Both the position numbers and the translations under genes were made by a program. DNA of 18,741 nucleotides, from NCBI GenBank assembly GCA_937952285.1, contig CALFZE010000114.1:1-18741 (forward strand), given 5' to 3'. Shown here in pieces: positions 7,364 to 15,412 of this stretch (the stretch's first letter is position 1; the number at the start of each line of letters is the position of its first letter). A model generated the notes under the pieces. That model saw only the letters and a program-made list of their open reading frames with translations. It searched no databases and had not been told where the DNA came from. Source of the DNA: UBA2428 sp002343545 (GTDB taxonomy: Bacteria > Bdellovibrionota > UBA2428).

Positions 7364-7990
7364 ATGAAGCTTTACTACGTCCCCGGCGCCTGCTCGCTCG
7401 CTCCCCACATCGCCCTCCAGGAGCTCGGACTGCCCCACTCGCTCGTCAAGGTGAACGGGCGCACGAAGGAGTCCGAAGAAGGCGACTACGTGAAGATCAA
7501 TCCCAAGGGCAGCGTACCCGCCCTCCGCACCGACGACGGCCAGTTGCTCACCGAAGTCGCCGTCATCCTGCAGTACCTCGCCGACCGAAAGCCCGAAGCC
7601 AAGCTTCTCCCCGCGATCGAGTCGGGCTGGGATCGCTACCGCGCGCAGGAGTGGCTGAACTACGTCGCGACGGATATCCACAAGTCCCTCGGCCTGCTCT
7701 TTTCGGCGGAGCGTTTCGTGCCGAACGCGGAAAGCCGCGCGACCTACCGCGAGACGATTCTCAAGACGCTCTTCGGACGTCTCGCGTGGATCGACTCCCA
7801 GCTCGCGACGCGCGAGACCCTCCTGCCGAGCGGTTTCTCCGTGGCGGACATCTACCTCTTTACCGTCTTGAACTGGGCCAAGCCCCTGCAGGTCGACCTG
7901 GGCGAGTTCCGCCACCTCGGCCGGGCGCTCGAGAAAACGCGCGGCCGCGCCTCGACCCAGAACGCCCTCAAAGCCGAAGGCCTTCTCTAG
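7364..7990 (+). CDS. gstA: Beta-class glutathione S-transferase
   Basis: A 208-residue cytosolic glutathione transferase, full length for the bacterial beta class, that conjugates or reduces electrophiles and peroxides using glutathione. The N-terminal thioredoxin-like domain begins MKLYYVPGACSLAPHI, with C10 the beta-class active-site cysteine. NPKGSVPAL (47-55, cis-proline) and the LLTEVAVILQYLA region supply glutathione contacts, although a valine follows the glutamate where serine is common. The helical C-terminal domain contains GFSVADIYLFTVLNWA. The ATG at 7364 is fixed by AAGGAG five bases upstream; the open frame extends further back but without family homology. The leader hairpin may control translation. 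An intrinsic terminator follows at 8008-8037. It could be co-transcribed with the upstream exported-protein gene. Confidence 0.92.
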   Translation: MKLYYVPGACSLAPHIALQELGLPHSLVKVNGRTKESEEGDYVKINPKGSVPALRTDDGQLLTEVAVILQYLADRKPEAKLLPAIESGWDRYRAQEWLNYVATDIHKSLGLLFSAERFVPNAESRATYRETILKTLFGRLAWIDSQLATRETLLPSGFSVADIYLFTVLNWAKPLQVDLGEFRHLGRALEKTRGRASTQNALKAEGLL

Positions 7991-8005
7991 GCCCTTCTCG
8001 GCGCG

Positions 8006-8817
<812 letters not shown>

Positions 8818-8821
<4 letters not shown>

Positions 8822-9684
8822 TTCTTCTGCCCGCCCGCTTCCCAGACGTAGACGCCGCGGCCGGCTTTCTTGCCGTACCAACCGGCCTGCACGTATTGGC
8901 GCAGCACGGGCGCCGGACGGTACTTGTCCTCGCCGAGCTGCTTATGCAGCACCTCAAGGATCGCGAGGCAGGTGTCGAGCCCCACGAAGTCGGCGAGCGT
9001 GAGCGGCCCCATGGGATGATTGAGGCCGAGGCGGACGCCCGTGTCGATGTCTTCGGCCGAGGCGAGTCCCTCGCCCAGCGCGAAGAAGGCTTCGTTGATG
9101 AGCGGCATGAGGATGCGATTCACGACGAAGGCCGGACGGTCCTTCGCGACGATCGTCGTCTTGCCCATGCGTTCGGCCGTTTTGAGCACGGTCGCGAGAA
9201 CCCCGGGATCCGTGGCGAGGCCCGGGATGACCTCGACGAGCTTCATGATCGGAACGGGATTCATGAAGTGCATGCCCACGACTTTGTCGGGGCGCTTCGT
9301 GGCGGCGCCGATCTGCGTGATCGGGATCGACGAAGTGTTCGAAGCGAGGATCGTCTTGGCCGGAAGGACCCGATCGAGGTCGGCGTAGAGCTTGAGCTTG
9401 ATCTCGACGTTCTCCGTGATGGCTTCGATCATGAGGTCGGGATCGAGCGAGGCGACCTCGTCCATCTTCGTGAAGACGCGCACGCGCGCGATCACGGCTT
9501 CGGGTTTCTCCTGGATCTGGCCCTTCTCGGCGAGTTTCGCGAGGCTCTTCTTCATGCCTTCCATCGCCCGCTCGGCCGCGCCCGGAAAGGCGTCGAAGAG
9601 GCCGACGCTAAAACCCGCCTGGGCCGAAACTTGCGCGATGCCGGCGCCCATTTGCCCGGCTCCGACGACCAAAATCTTTTCCAT
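8818..9684 (-). CDS. hbd: 3-hydroxybutyryl-CoA dehydrogenase
   Basis: A 288-residue NAD(P)-dependent 3-hydroxyacyl-CoA dehydrogenase, full length for the single-function short-chain type. The nucleotide-binding motif GAGQMGAGIA (8-17) opens the Rossmann fold. ASNTSSIPIT (114-123) and GMHFMNPVP (137-145) hold the catalytic serine, histidine (H139) and asparagine. The C-terminal domain has the LGLNHPMGPLTLADFVGLD dimerisation/substrate region. The ATG at 9684 has GGAGG seven bases upstream. It precedes and overlaps the enoyl-CoA hydratase gene, so the pair would catalyse two neighbouring steps between crotonyl-CoA and acetoacetyl-CoA, in either beta-oxidation or the reductive butanoate/PHB direction. 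No thiolase is in the window. Confidence 0.95.
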
Positions 9685-9704
9685 CTCGTTTCCTCCGTGA
9701 TTGC

Positions 9705-9721
9705 AAAAACGCCTGGGCGTT
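9705..9721 (-). terminator. Short terminator-like hairpin between dut and hbd
   Basis: Read on the minus strand, AACGC-CCAG-GCGTT (9721-9708) is followed directly by more T residues, making a five-T run. It begins four bases after the dut stop codon. With only five stem pairs it is a weak intrinsic terminator or attenuator separating the dut transcript from hbd. Confidence 0.45.
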
Positions 9722-9725
9722 CGTC

Positions 9726-10181
9726 TTAAGTGGATTTTCCGGCCAGCCCGGTCGAGCCGAATCCGCCCGTCCCGCGCGCGGTTTCGGAAAGCGTCGCGGC
9801 CTCGACGAGGCGCGCTTGCGGGGCCGGGCTGATGATCCCCTGCGCGATGCGGTCGCCCGAACGCACCGTGAAGGCTTCCATCGCGTGCACCGTCACGAGC
9901 ACTCGGATCTCGCCGCGGTAGTCCGCGTCGATCGTGCCGATGCCGTTCACGAGCGAGAACCCGTGCTTGAACGCGAGCCCGCTCCGCGCGCGAACCTGAA
10001 GCTCGTAACCCGGCGGGATTTCGCAGGCCAGGCCCGTGGGGATCGCGACGACGCGCCCGGGTTCCACCGTGATGGGCTCGCCGTCGAAGGCGGCCTGGAA
10101 ATCGAAGCACGCGGCGCCCGCGGTCGCGTAGCTCGGCAGGGCGGCCTTGGCGTGCAAACGTTGAAACTTGATCTCGACCAT
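9726..10181 (-). CDS. dut: Deoxyuridine 5'-triphosphate nucleotidohydrolase (dUTPase)
   Basis: A 151-residue trimeric-type dUTPase that hydrolyses dUTP to dUMP and pyrophosphate, keeping uracil out of DNA and feeding dTMP synthesis. All five motifs are present: ACFDF (24-28), RARSGLA (64-70), NGIGTIDADYRGE (79-91) with D86 as the catalytic aspartate, GDRIAQGII (109-117), and the C-terminal arm RGTGGFGSTG (136-145). The ATG at 10181 follows AGGAG with six bases of spacing. That Shine-Dalgarno overlaps the TAG stop of the M16 peptidase gene, so the two are coupled. A weak terminator follows. Confidence 0.97.
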   Translation of the reverse strand: MVEIKFQRLHAKAALPSYATAGAACFDFQAAFDGEPITVEPGRVVAIPTGLACEIPPGYELQVRARSGLAFKHGFSLVNGIGTIDADYRGEIRVLVTVHAMEAFTVRSGDRIAQGIISPAPQARLVEAATLSETARGTGGFGSTGLAGKST

Positions 10182-10190
10182 CGTTCTCTC

Positions 10191-11525
10191 CTACCGATGC
10201 GCCGAAGCGCCCGCTTCCCAAGCCTTCCAGGCTTTGTTCATGTCCCGTGCCCGCAGGGGGCCGAGCAGATAGAGGCAAGGCGTCGCCGCCAATCCGTGCG
10301 CGAAACGCGAGATTCCCTTCACGGTGAGCTCACGGATCTCCTTGAGGGATTCCTTGAGCGAGTAGATGCGTCCCATCAGCAACCACTGGCGGCCGTACAT
10401 TTCGGCGCGGCCGTGGATGCTCTCGAAACCAAGCTGCGTGGAACCGAGGAGCTGCCCGCGCGCCATCTCGAGCTCGCTTTCGCCGATCCCGCGCGCGAAA
10501 CGGTGGCAGACTTCCGAGGCCGCCTCCAGCGCTTCTTCCCACTTGCGTGGGTTCGTCGCGAACTGGATCGAAAGCAGGCCCGTGTCGACGAAGGTCTGGT
10601 ACGTCGTGTGCGCCGAATACGTAAGCCCCTTGTCTTCGCGCAGGGTCCGGAAGAGCGCCGAGCTCGAGCCGCCCCCCAGGAGGTTCGAGAGCGCCGTCAT
10701 GGAGGGCTCGTCGCGGTGCCGGATCGACGGCGCCGAGAAGAGGACCCCGACGTGAACCTGGTCCGTGTCGAAGGAGGTCACGCGCGAGACCGCGCGCGGC
10801 CGCGCGGTGAAACGCGCCTTTTCGAAGGACGGACGTCGGGCGCGCTCGAAGGCCAAGCGGCCGAATCGCATCTTGGCGACGCGCGCGAGCGCGGCGCGCA
10901 GAAGCCGCGCGACCTCGCCCGGTTCGAGCGGCGTCACGATGCCGATCGCCATGGGCGAGCGCAGAAAGCGATCTTCGACGTGGCGGAGCAGATCTTCGCC
11001 GGAGAGGCGTTTGACGTCGCGGGCGAAGCCGCCGATGCGTCGTCCGAGCGAGCGGCCCTCGGACCAGGGCGTATCGAGCAGGCCGTCCTGGAAGACCTCG
11101 TCCGGCGAATCTTCGTAGCCCTTGAGCTCTTCCACGACGACGGCGCGCTCCTTCGTGAAGTCTTCCTTGGTGAAGAGCGAATCGAAGAGCATCTCGGCCA
11201 AAAGGTTCAGCGCGAGCTCGGTCTTTTCGGCCGGCACCCAGGCGTGAAAGCAGGTCAGTTCACGCTCCGTGAAGGCATTCACGTCCCCGCCGAAGCGCTC
11301 GAAAAGAAAGGAGAGTTCCTCGGCGGAGTGCTGCGAGGTCCCCTTGAAAAACATGTGTTCGGCCAAGTGGGTGGCGCCGTTCAGCGCGGGGGACTCGTGG
11401 CGGCTGCCGCAGCCGACCCACCAGTAGATGGCGGACGAGACGCAGTGGGGGGCGCTTTCGGCGAGCAGCGTGATCTTGTCGCTAATCTTGAGGATTCTCG
11501 GTTGCCCCGCCGCTTGCTTCACCAC
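10191..11525 (-). CDS. M16-family (pitrilysin-like) zinc peptidase
   Basis: A 444-residue member of the insulinase/processing-peptidase family. The inverted zinc motif HLAEH (H53, E56, H57) and the distal VVVEEL (E132/E133, about 76 residues on) are intact in the N-terminal half. The C-terminal half carries the usual LREDKGLTYSAHTTY substrate-binding segment, so this is a complete two-domain 'PqqL/ymxG-like' peptidase. No signal peptide is seen, which implies a cytoplasmic location. It starts with GTG at 11525 (a second GTG follows immediately), 12 bases after the EEP-family gene; dut follows after nine bases. In many bacteria an M16 peptidase lies just after pnp, and here an EEP gene sits between them. 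Substrate unknown. Confidence 0.92.
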   Translation of the reverse strand: MVKQAAGQPRILKISDKITLLAESAPHCVSSAIYWWVGCGSRHESPALNGATHLAEHMFFKGTSQHSAEELSFLFERFGGDVNAFTERELTCFHAWVPAEKTELALNLLAEMLFDSLFTKEDFTKERAVVVEELKGYEDSPDEVFQDGLLDTPWSEGRSLGRRIGGFARDVKRLSGEDLLRHVEDRFLRSPMAIGIVTPLEPGEVARLLRAALARVAKMRFGRLAFERARRPSFEKARFTARPRAVSRVTSFDTDQVHVGVLFSAPSIRHRDEPSMTALSNLLGGGSSSALFRTLREDKGLTYSAHTTYQTFVDTGLLSIQFATNPRKWEEALEAASEVCHRFARGIGESELEMARGQLLGSTQLGFESIHGRAEMYGRQWLLMGRIYSLKESLKEIRELTVKGISRFAHGLAATPCLYLLGPLRARDMNKAWKAWEAGASAHR

Positions 11526-11537
11526 GTCCCGTGTCTA

Positions 11538-12647
11538 TCACGGGGGCGCGGGCCGGACGAGGGGGGCAAAGCGCAGCCGCAGGCGCACCAGAAAATGGTC
11601 CGACGGATTGCGCCGTCGAAGTTCCAGGCTCGTCGGGATCGGGAGCGGTCGCCCGAGCTCGTCGCGGTAGCGGTAGACCTCGGAATCGGCCACGAGCCCG
11701 CGATGCCCCGACGTGATGAGAATCGAGTCGACGGCTTCCGCGACCGCGGGACCGCTCTCGGGGTGGTGAGTCGCCGTGACCCGGTCGGCCAAGGGTCGGT
11801 CGCCCAGCGACAAGGCGTCGGTGAAACGCGACCAAAGCCCGCGGAAAGTGCTTTCGCGGATCAAGTCCCCGTTGAAGTCGCCGCCCACCAAGACGGGGAT
11901 CTCCTTACCGAACTCCTGCATATAGCGGGCCGCGATCTCGGCCACGCGGTTCGCCTGCGCCTCGCGCAACCATTCCGAATGGACGTCGGCGCTCCGGTAG
12001 CCCGGGCTCGTGACCTTGGACTTCAGGTGGACGCCCATGTACACGAAGAGCGGTTTGCCCTCGGGCTTTCCTCGCTCCCGCACGATCATCGTCGGCGGGT
12101 CGCGGGTGAAGAGCTTGGACGGGCGCTTGGGGTCCACGGGGTCCGTCCACTTCTCCATGCCGTGGTGCCGCAACTCGATCTCGAAGGGAAGGTCCCGTTT
12201 GACGAGGAAGGCCGTCTCGTCGCCGACCTTATCGCTCCGTTGCACCATGAGCACGCGGTAGTGGTCGCGGAGGTACTGGCGCTGAAAGGTTTCGAGCGAA
12301 TCGTAGCCGCCGACTTCCTGAAGCGCGACGACGTCGAGGTCCGCGTCGCGCAGGACGCGGCCCAGCGCCTCGAGCTTGGCGACGGGCTTGGGCGGGGGGA
12401 GCGGAACGTGCGCCGAGCGGGGCAGATGCTCGTAGCTTCCCTCGACGTAAAGCTTTTCCACGTTGAAGGAGCCGAACTCCAGCGTCTTGATGTCGGCGAG
12501 GCGGCGGTAAATTTGCGTGGAGGAAGGCGCCGAGGCCAGCAGCTGCCGCAGCGCGGGTCCGCAATTCGCCCGGGCCCCCGAAGGGAATGCCGCGAAAGCC
12601 AGCCAAAGGGAAAAGAGGGCACGACGAGCGTAGCGTCCGGCTTCCAC
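11538..12647 (-). CDS. Exported endonuclease/exonuclease/phosphatase-family protein
   Basis: A 369-residue protein with a cleavable-looking signal peptide (basic start, hydrophobic 10-21, likely cut after GARA near 27), so it probably acts outside the cytoplasm. The EEP (DNase I-like) fold is complete: SFNVEKLY (60-67, N62), DVVALQEVGG (105-114, E111), GVHLKSK (205-211, H207), GGDFNGD (255-261, D257 and N259), VDSILI (306-311) and NPSDHFLV (347-354, D350 and H351). These metal and catalytic residues support a phosphodiesterase/phosphatase, either a nuclease or a sphingomyelinase/inositol-phosphatase-like enzyme; the substrate cannot be told. The GTG at 12647 is the only possible upstream start because an in-frame TGA lies six bases before it; AGAAGG is very close. 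It is separated from pnp by a strong terminator, so it should have its own promoter; M16 and dut follow closely. Confidence 0.85.
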   Translation of the reverse strand: MEAGRYARRALFSLWLAFAAFPSGARANCGPALRQLLASAPSSTQIYRRLADIKTLEFGSFNVEKLYVEGSYEHLPRSAHVPLPPPKPVAKLEALGRVLRDADLDVVALQEVGGYDSLETFQRQYLRDHYRVLMVQRSDKVGDETAFLVKRDLPFEIELRHHGMEKWTDPVDPKRPSKLFTRDPPTMIVRERGKPEGKPLFVYMGVHLKSKVTSPGYRSADVHSEWLREAQANRVAEIAARYMQEFGKEIPVLVGGDFNGDLIRESTFRGLWSRFTDALSLGDRPLADRVTATHHPESGPAVAEAVDSILITSGHRGLVADSEVYRYRDELGRPLPIPTSLELRRRNPSDHFLVRLRLRFAPLVRPAPP

Positions 12648-12692
12648 GCCTTCTCATCGTCCGGGGGACGGACAAATCGCAGCCCGAACACC

Positions 12693-12738
12693 AAATAACG
12701 ATCCGCGCCTCACGGAATCTCCGTAAGGCGCGGATCGT
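12693..12738 (-). terminator. Strong intrinsic terminator after pnp
   Basis: On the minus strand, ACGATCCGCGCCT (12738-12726) pairs perfectly with AGGCGCGGATCGT (12710-12698). Pairing continues through a U-G wobble into ACGGA/TCCGT closed by a GAT loop, about 19 continuous pairs in RNA. A U-rich tail UUAUUUGG follows. It begins 27 bases after the pnp stop and closes the infB-truB-rpsO-pnp transcription unit before the EEP gene. Confidence 0.85.
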
Positions 12739-12765
12739 CAAAGAACGTGTACTTCGAGAACGAGA

Positions 12766-14925
12766 TTAATTCTTGGACGGGGGACGCTGATCCGGGGCCG
12801 GGCCGCCCGCGGGGGCCGGCAGAGCGGCGCGACGCGAGAGACGGATCTTACCCTGGCGGTCGATATCGAGGACCTTGACCGGGATCTGGTCACCTTCCTG
12901 AACGACGTCGGCGACGTACTGGACGCGCTTATGGTCGAGCTCGGAAATGTGCACGAGACCGTCCGTGCCCGGCATAATCTCGACGAAGCAACCGAAGTCC
13001 GCAAGGCGAACCACGGTGCCCATGTAGATCTTGCCGATCTCGGCTTCTTCCGTCAGTTGACGGATCATCTCGAGAGCCTTCTCGGCGGCGGCCGGGTCGG
13101 TCGAGGCCACGTTGACCTTGCCCTTGTCGTCCACATCCACTTTGACGCCCGTGACGGCGACGATGTTCTTGATGTTCTTGCCGCCGGGACCAATGAGGTC
13201 CTTGATCTTCTCGGGGTTGATCTGGATCGAAGTGATACGCGGGGCGTACTTCGAGATGTCCTTCTTGGACTCGTTGATCGCCTTGGTCATCTCACCGAGG
13301 ATGTGCAGGCGGCCTTGGCGCGCTTGCAGCAAAGCTTGGTGCATGATCTCGCGGCTGATGCCCGTGATCTTGATGTCCATCTGCACGGCCACGAGACCCT
13401 TCTCGGTTCCGCAGACCTTAAAGTCCATGTCGCCCAGGTGATCTTCGTCGCCCAAGATGTCGGAGAGGACCGCGACTTTGTCGCCTTCCTTCACGAGACC
13501 CATCGCGATGCCCGCGACGGGAGCCTTCGTCGGCACGCCGGCGTCCATGAGCGCCATCGAAGCGCCGCAGACCGTCGCCATCGACGACGAGCCGTTCGAC
13601 TCGAGCGTCTCGGAGACGACGCGGATCGTATAGGGGAACTTCTCGTAGTCGGGGATGATCTGCGTCACGGCGCGCTCGGCCAAAGCCGAGTGACCGATCT
13701 CGCGACGAGAGTTGCCGCCGAAGCGACCCGTCTCGCCCACCGAGAACGGGGGGAAGTTGTAGTGCAAGAGGAACTTCTTGTTGTACTTGCCGCGGACGGA
13801 GTCGATGAGCTGTTCGTCTTCGCTCGTGCCGAGCGTGATCGTCACGAGGGCCTGGGTTTCGCCGCGCGTGAAGAGCGCCGAACCGTGCGTGCGGGGCAGG
13901 AGACCCGCTTCGACTTCGATCGGACGGACTTGGTCGAAGGCGCGACCGTCGATACGCTGGCCTTTGACGACCGTGTATTGACGCGCGTAGGTCGCCTTCG
14001 CCTCTTCGAAAGCGTCATCGAGTTGCTTGACGTAGAGAGCCTTCGCGGCGGCGTCTTCGGGCGCCTTCGCCAAGAACTTTTCCATGACTTCATCATAGGT
14101 CTTGTCGAGGGCCGCGTAGCGCTCGGCCTTCACGCGGTTCGCGAAGCCGACGGCGAGACCCGCCTCGGCCGCTTGCGCGACTTCCTTGTAGAGATCCGCG
14201 GGCTTTTCCATGCCCTTCCACTCACGCTTGGGCTTGCCGGCCTTCGCGCGGAGGTCTTGTTGCAGCTTGATGAGCGTTTGGATCTGCTCGAAACCGAAGT
14301 AAACGGCGCCGAGGAAATCTTCTTCGCTGACCTGCTCCGCGCCGCCTTCGACCATGCAGATCGCCTGCGAGGTCGCCGAGACGAGGACGTTGATGTCGCA
14401 CTTCTCGAGTTGCGCCGGTAGCGGGTTCACGACGTATTGGCCTTGGTAGCGGCCCACGCGAACCGTCGCGATCGGGTTATCGAAGGGCGCGTCCGAGATG
14501 AGGAGCGCGCACGAAGCGCCGAGGCCCGCGATGGCTTCGGCTTCGTTCTCGCCGTCGTACGAAAGCAGCGTCACGACGACTTGCGTTTCGTTGCGGTAGC
14601 CTTCGGGGAAGAGCGGGCGGATCGGACGATCCACCATGCGCGCGTTCAGCGTGGCCCAATCGGTCGGGCGCGCTTCGCGTTTGAAGAAGCCGCCCGGGAT
14701 TTTGCCCGAAGCGTAGAACTTCTCTTGGAACTCGATCGTGAGCGGGAAGAAGTCGATGCCCGGCTTTTCGGACTTGCTCGACACGGCCGTCACGAGCGCC
14801 GTCGTCTCGCCGTATTGCACGAGCACGGAGCCGTGGGCCTGCTTCGCGAGACGACCCGTTTCGAGCGTGAGCTTGCGGCCGCCGAAAGTCGTTTCGACGC
14901 GGACCGGATTATTGAGAACTCCCAT
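12766..14925 (-). CDS. pnp: Polyribonucleotide nucleotidyltransferase (PNPase)
   Basis: A 719-residue PNPase, the phosphorolytic 3'-5' exoribonuclease of mRNA decay and sRNA quality control. Domain order is canonical: first RNase PH domain (about 10-145), helical domain (about 240-315), second RNase PH domain (about 320-540) with GDEDHLGDMDFK (D495, D501, K503 matching the E. coli catalytic residues), KH domain with IGPGGKNIKNI (578-588), and S1 domain (about 628-698). The C-terminal tail is short and Pro-rich. The chosen ATG at 14925 has AGGGAG six bases upstream and fits the family N-terminus; an earlier non-ATG start adds unrelated residues. It follows rpsO across a structured leader, as in enterobacteria where pnp is autoregulated, and is followed by a strong terminator. 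Confidence 0.98.
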   Translation of the reverse strand: MGVLNNPVRVETTFGGRKLTLETGRLAKQAHGSVLVQYGETTALVTAVSSKSEKPGIDFFPLTIEFQEKFYASGKIPGGFFKREARPTDWATLNARMVDRPIRPLFPEGYRNETQVVVTLLSYDGENEAEAIAGLGASCALLISDAPFDNPIATVRVGRYQGQYVVNPLPAQLEKCDINVLVSATSQAICMVEGGAEQVSEEDFLGAVYFGFEQIQTLIKLQQDLRAKAGKPKREWKGMEKPADLYKEVAQAAEAGLAVGFANRVKAERYAALDKTYDEVMEKFLAKAPEDAAAKALYVKQLDDAFEEAKATYARQYTVVKGQRIDGRAFDQVRPIEVEAGLLPRTHGSALFTRGETQALVTITLGTSEDEQLIDSVRGKYNKKFLLHYNFPPFSVGETGRFGGNSRREIGHSALAERAVTQIIPDYEKFPYTIRVVSETLESNGSSSMATVCGASMALMDAGVPTKAPVAGIAMGLVKEGDKVAVLSDILGDEDHLGDMDFKVCGTEKGLVAVQMDIKITGISREIMHQALLQARQGRLHILGEMTKAINESKKDISKYAPRITSIQINPEKIKDLIGPGGKNIKNIVAVTGVKVDVDDKGKVNVASTDPAAAEKALEMIRQLTEEAEIGKIYMGTVVRLADFGCFVEIMPGTDGLVHISELDHKRVQYVADVVQEGDQIPVKVLDIDRQGKIRLSRRAALPAPAGGPAPDQRPPSKN

Positions 14926-14944
14926 TTGAATCTCCCTCTGTGGA

Positions 14945-14960
14945 CGGAAGCTGCCTTCCG
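14945..14960 (-). promoter_or_regulatory. Small hairpin just upstream of the pnp ribosome-binding site
   Basis: CGGAAG and CTTCCG form a perfect six-pair stem with a four-base loop, about 20 bases before the pnp start and adjacent to its AGGGAG. Together with the larger stem at 14990-15033 it makes the pnp leader strongly structured. Its role is inferred only from position. Confidence 0.35.
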
Positions 14961-14989
14961 CCGAATAGACCAATCCCTAAAACGCGAGA

Positions 14990-15033
14990 AGCGGGCTCAA
15001 GATACACGTCGGCACTGGCCGACAGAGCCCGCT
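14990..15033 (-). promoter_or_regulatory. Branched stem-loop in the rpsO-pnp leader (possible terminator/RNase III-type site)
   Basis: AGCGGGCTC and GAGCCCGCT (14990-14998 with 15025-15033) form a nine-pair outer stem that encloses an inner GTCGGC/GCCGAC stem (15008-15013 with 15018-15023). On the minus-strand RNA it is followed after about six bases by UUUU, so it could terminate part of the rpsO transcripts. A long stem between rpsO and pnp is also where E. coli has its RNase III autoregulatory site; equivalence here is not shown. Confidence 0.5.
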
Positions 15034-15051
15034 CGAGAGGTCGTAGGAGTC

Positions 15052-15321
15052 TTACTTGCGCAGGTTGAGCTCGGTGATGAGCTTGTTGTAGCGCGGAGCG
15101 GATTCGAGCTTGAGGTAGTTCAAGAGGCGACGGCGCTTACCGACGAGCTTGAGCAAGCCGCGACGCGAGTGGTGATCCTTCGCGTGGGTCTTGAAGTGCT
15201 GGGTCAGGTTGTTGATGCGCGTCGTGAGCAAAGCCACTTGAACTTCCGGCGAGCCCGAGTCGTTTTCGGCGAGGCGGAAGTTCTTGATGAGCGTTTGCTT
15301 TTCTTGGGCGGTGATGGACAT
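15052..15321 (-). CDS. rpsO: 30S ribosomal protein S15
   Basis: An 89-residue protein, exactly the usual length, that binds 16S rRNA helices h20-h22 early in 30S assembly. The conserved segments GSPEVQVALLT (23-33), LTQHFKTHAKDHHSRRGLL (39-57) and KRRRLLNYLK (62-71) are unmistakable. The ATG at 15321 is preceded by AAAAGG at a rather long distance (about 12 bases). The AT-rich 90-base leader after truB probably holds a promoter (a TAATAA -10-like element near 15370 on the minus strand, poor -35). S15 often represses its own mRNA; no known S15-binding fold could be recognised here. Confidence 0.98.
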   Translation of the reverse strand: MSITAQEKQTLIKNFRLAENDSGSPEVQVALLTTRINNLTQHFKTHAKDHHSRRGLLKLVGKRRRLLNYLKLESAPRYNKLITELNLRK

Positions 15322-15391
15322 TTTTCGCTGTTACCTTTTCCTAAAAATTCTTCGAATTCTTTTTATTAACTCGGAAGTTCCTAATCCAATC

Positions 15392-15412
15392 AGGGGCTTG
15401 AATTCAACCCCT
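15392..15412 (-). terminator. Weak hairpin at the truB stop codon
   Basis: On the minus strand AGGGG (overlapping the TAA of truB) pairs with CCCCT, with an inner TTG/CAA stem around AATT and one bulged base. No real T-run follows (GATTGG), so it may only attenuate read-through from truB into rpsO. Confidence 0.3.

Noticed and set aside
9816..12698. Very long plus-strand open frame antisense to dut, M16 peptidase and the EEP gene
   Set aside because: Three well-defined genes with intact catalytic motifs occupy the other strand. In GC-rich DNA such shadow frames are expected, and the translation shows no family motifs.
14926..14973. Earlier start for pnp (16 extra residues)
   Set aside because: The codon at the end is a TTG-type start without a ribosome-binding site and the residues lie in the leader hairpin; the ATG at 14925 has a good AGGGAG.
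15322..15400. Firm rpsO promoter and S15-binding leader
   Set aside because: The region is AT-rich with a TAATAA-like element and an AAGAATT direct repeat, but the -35 is poor, the spacing is short, and no known S15 regulatory fold could be drawn, so it is mentioned only in the rpsO entry.
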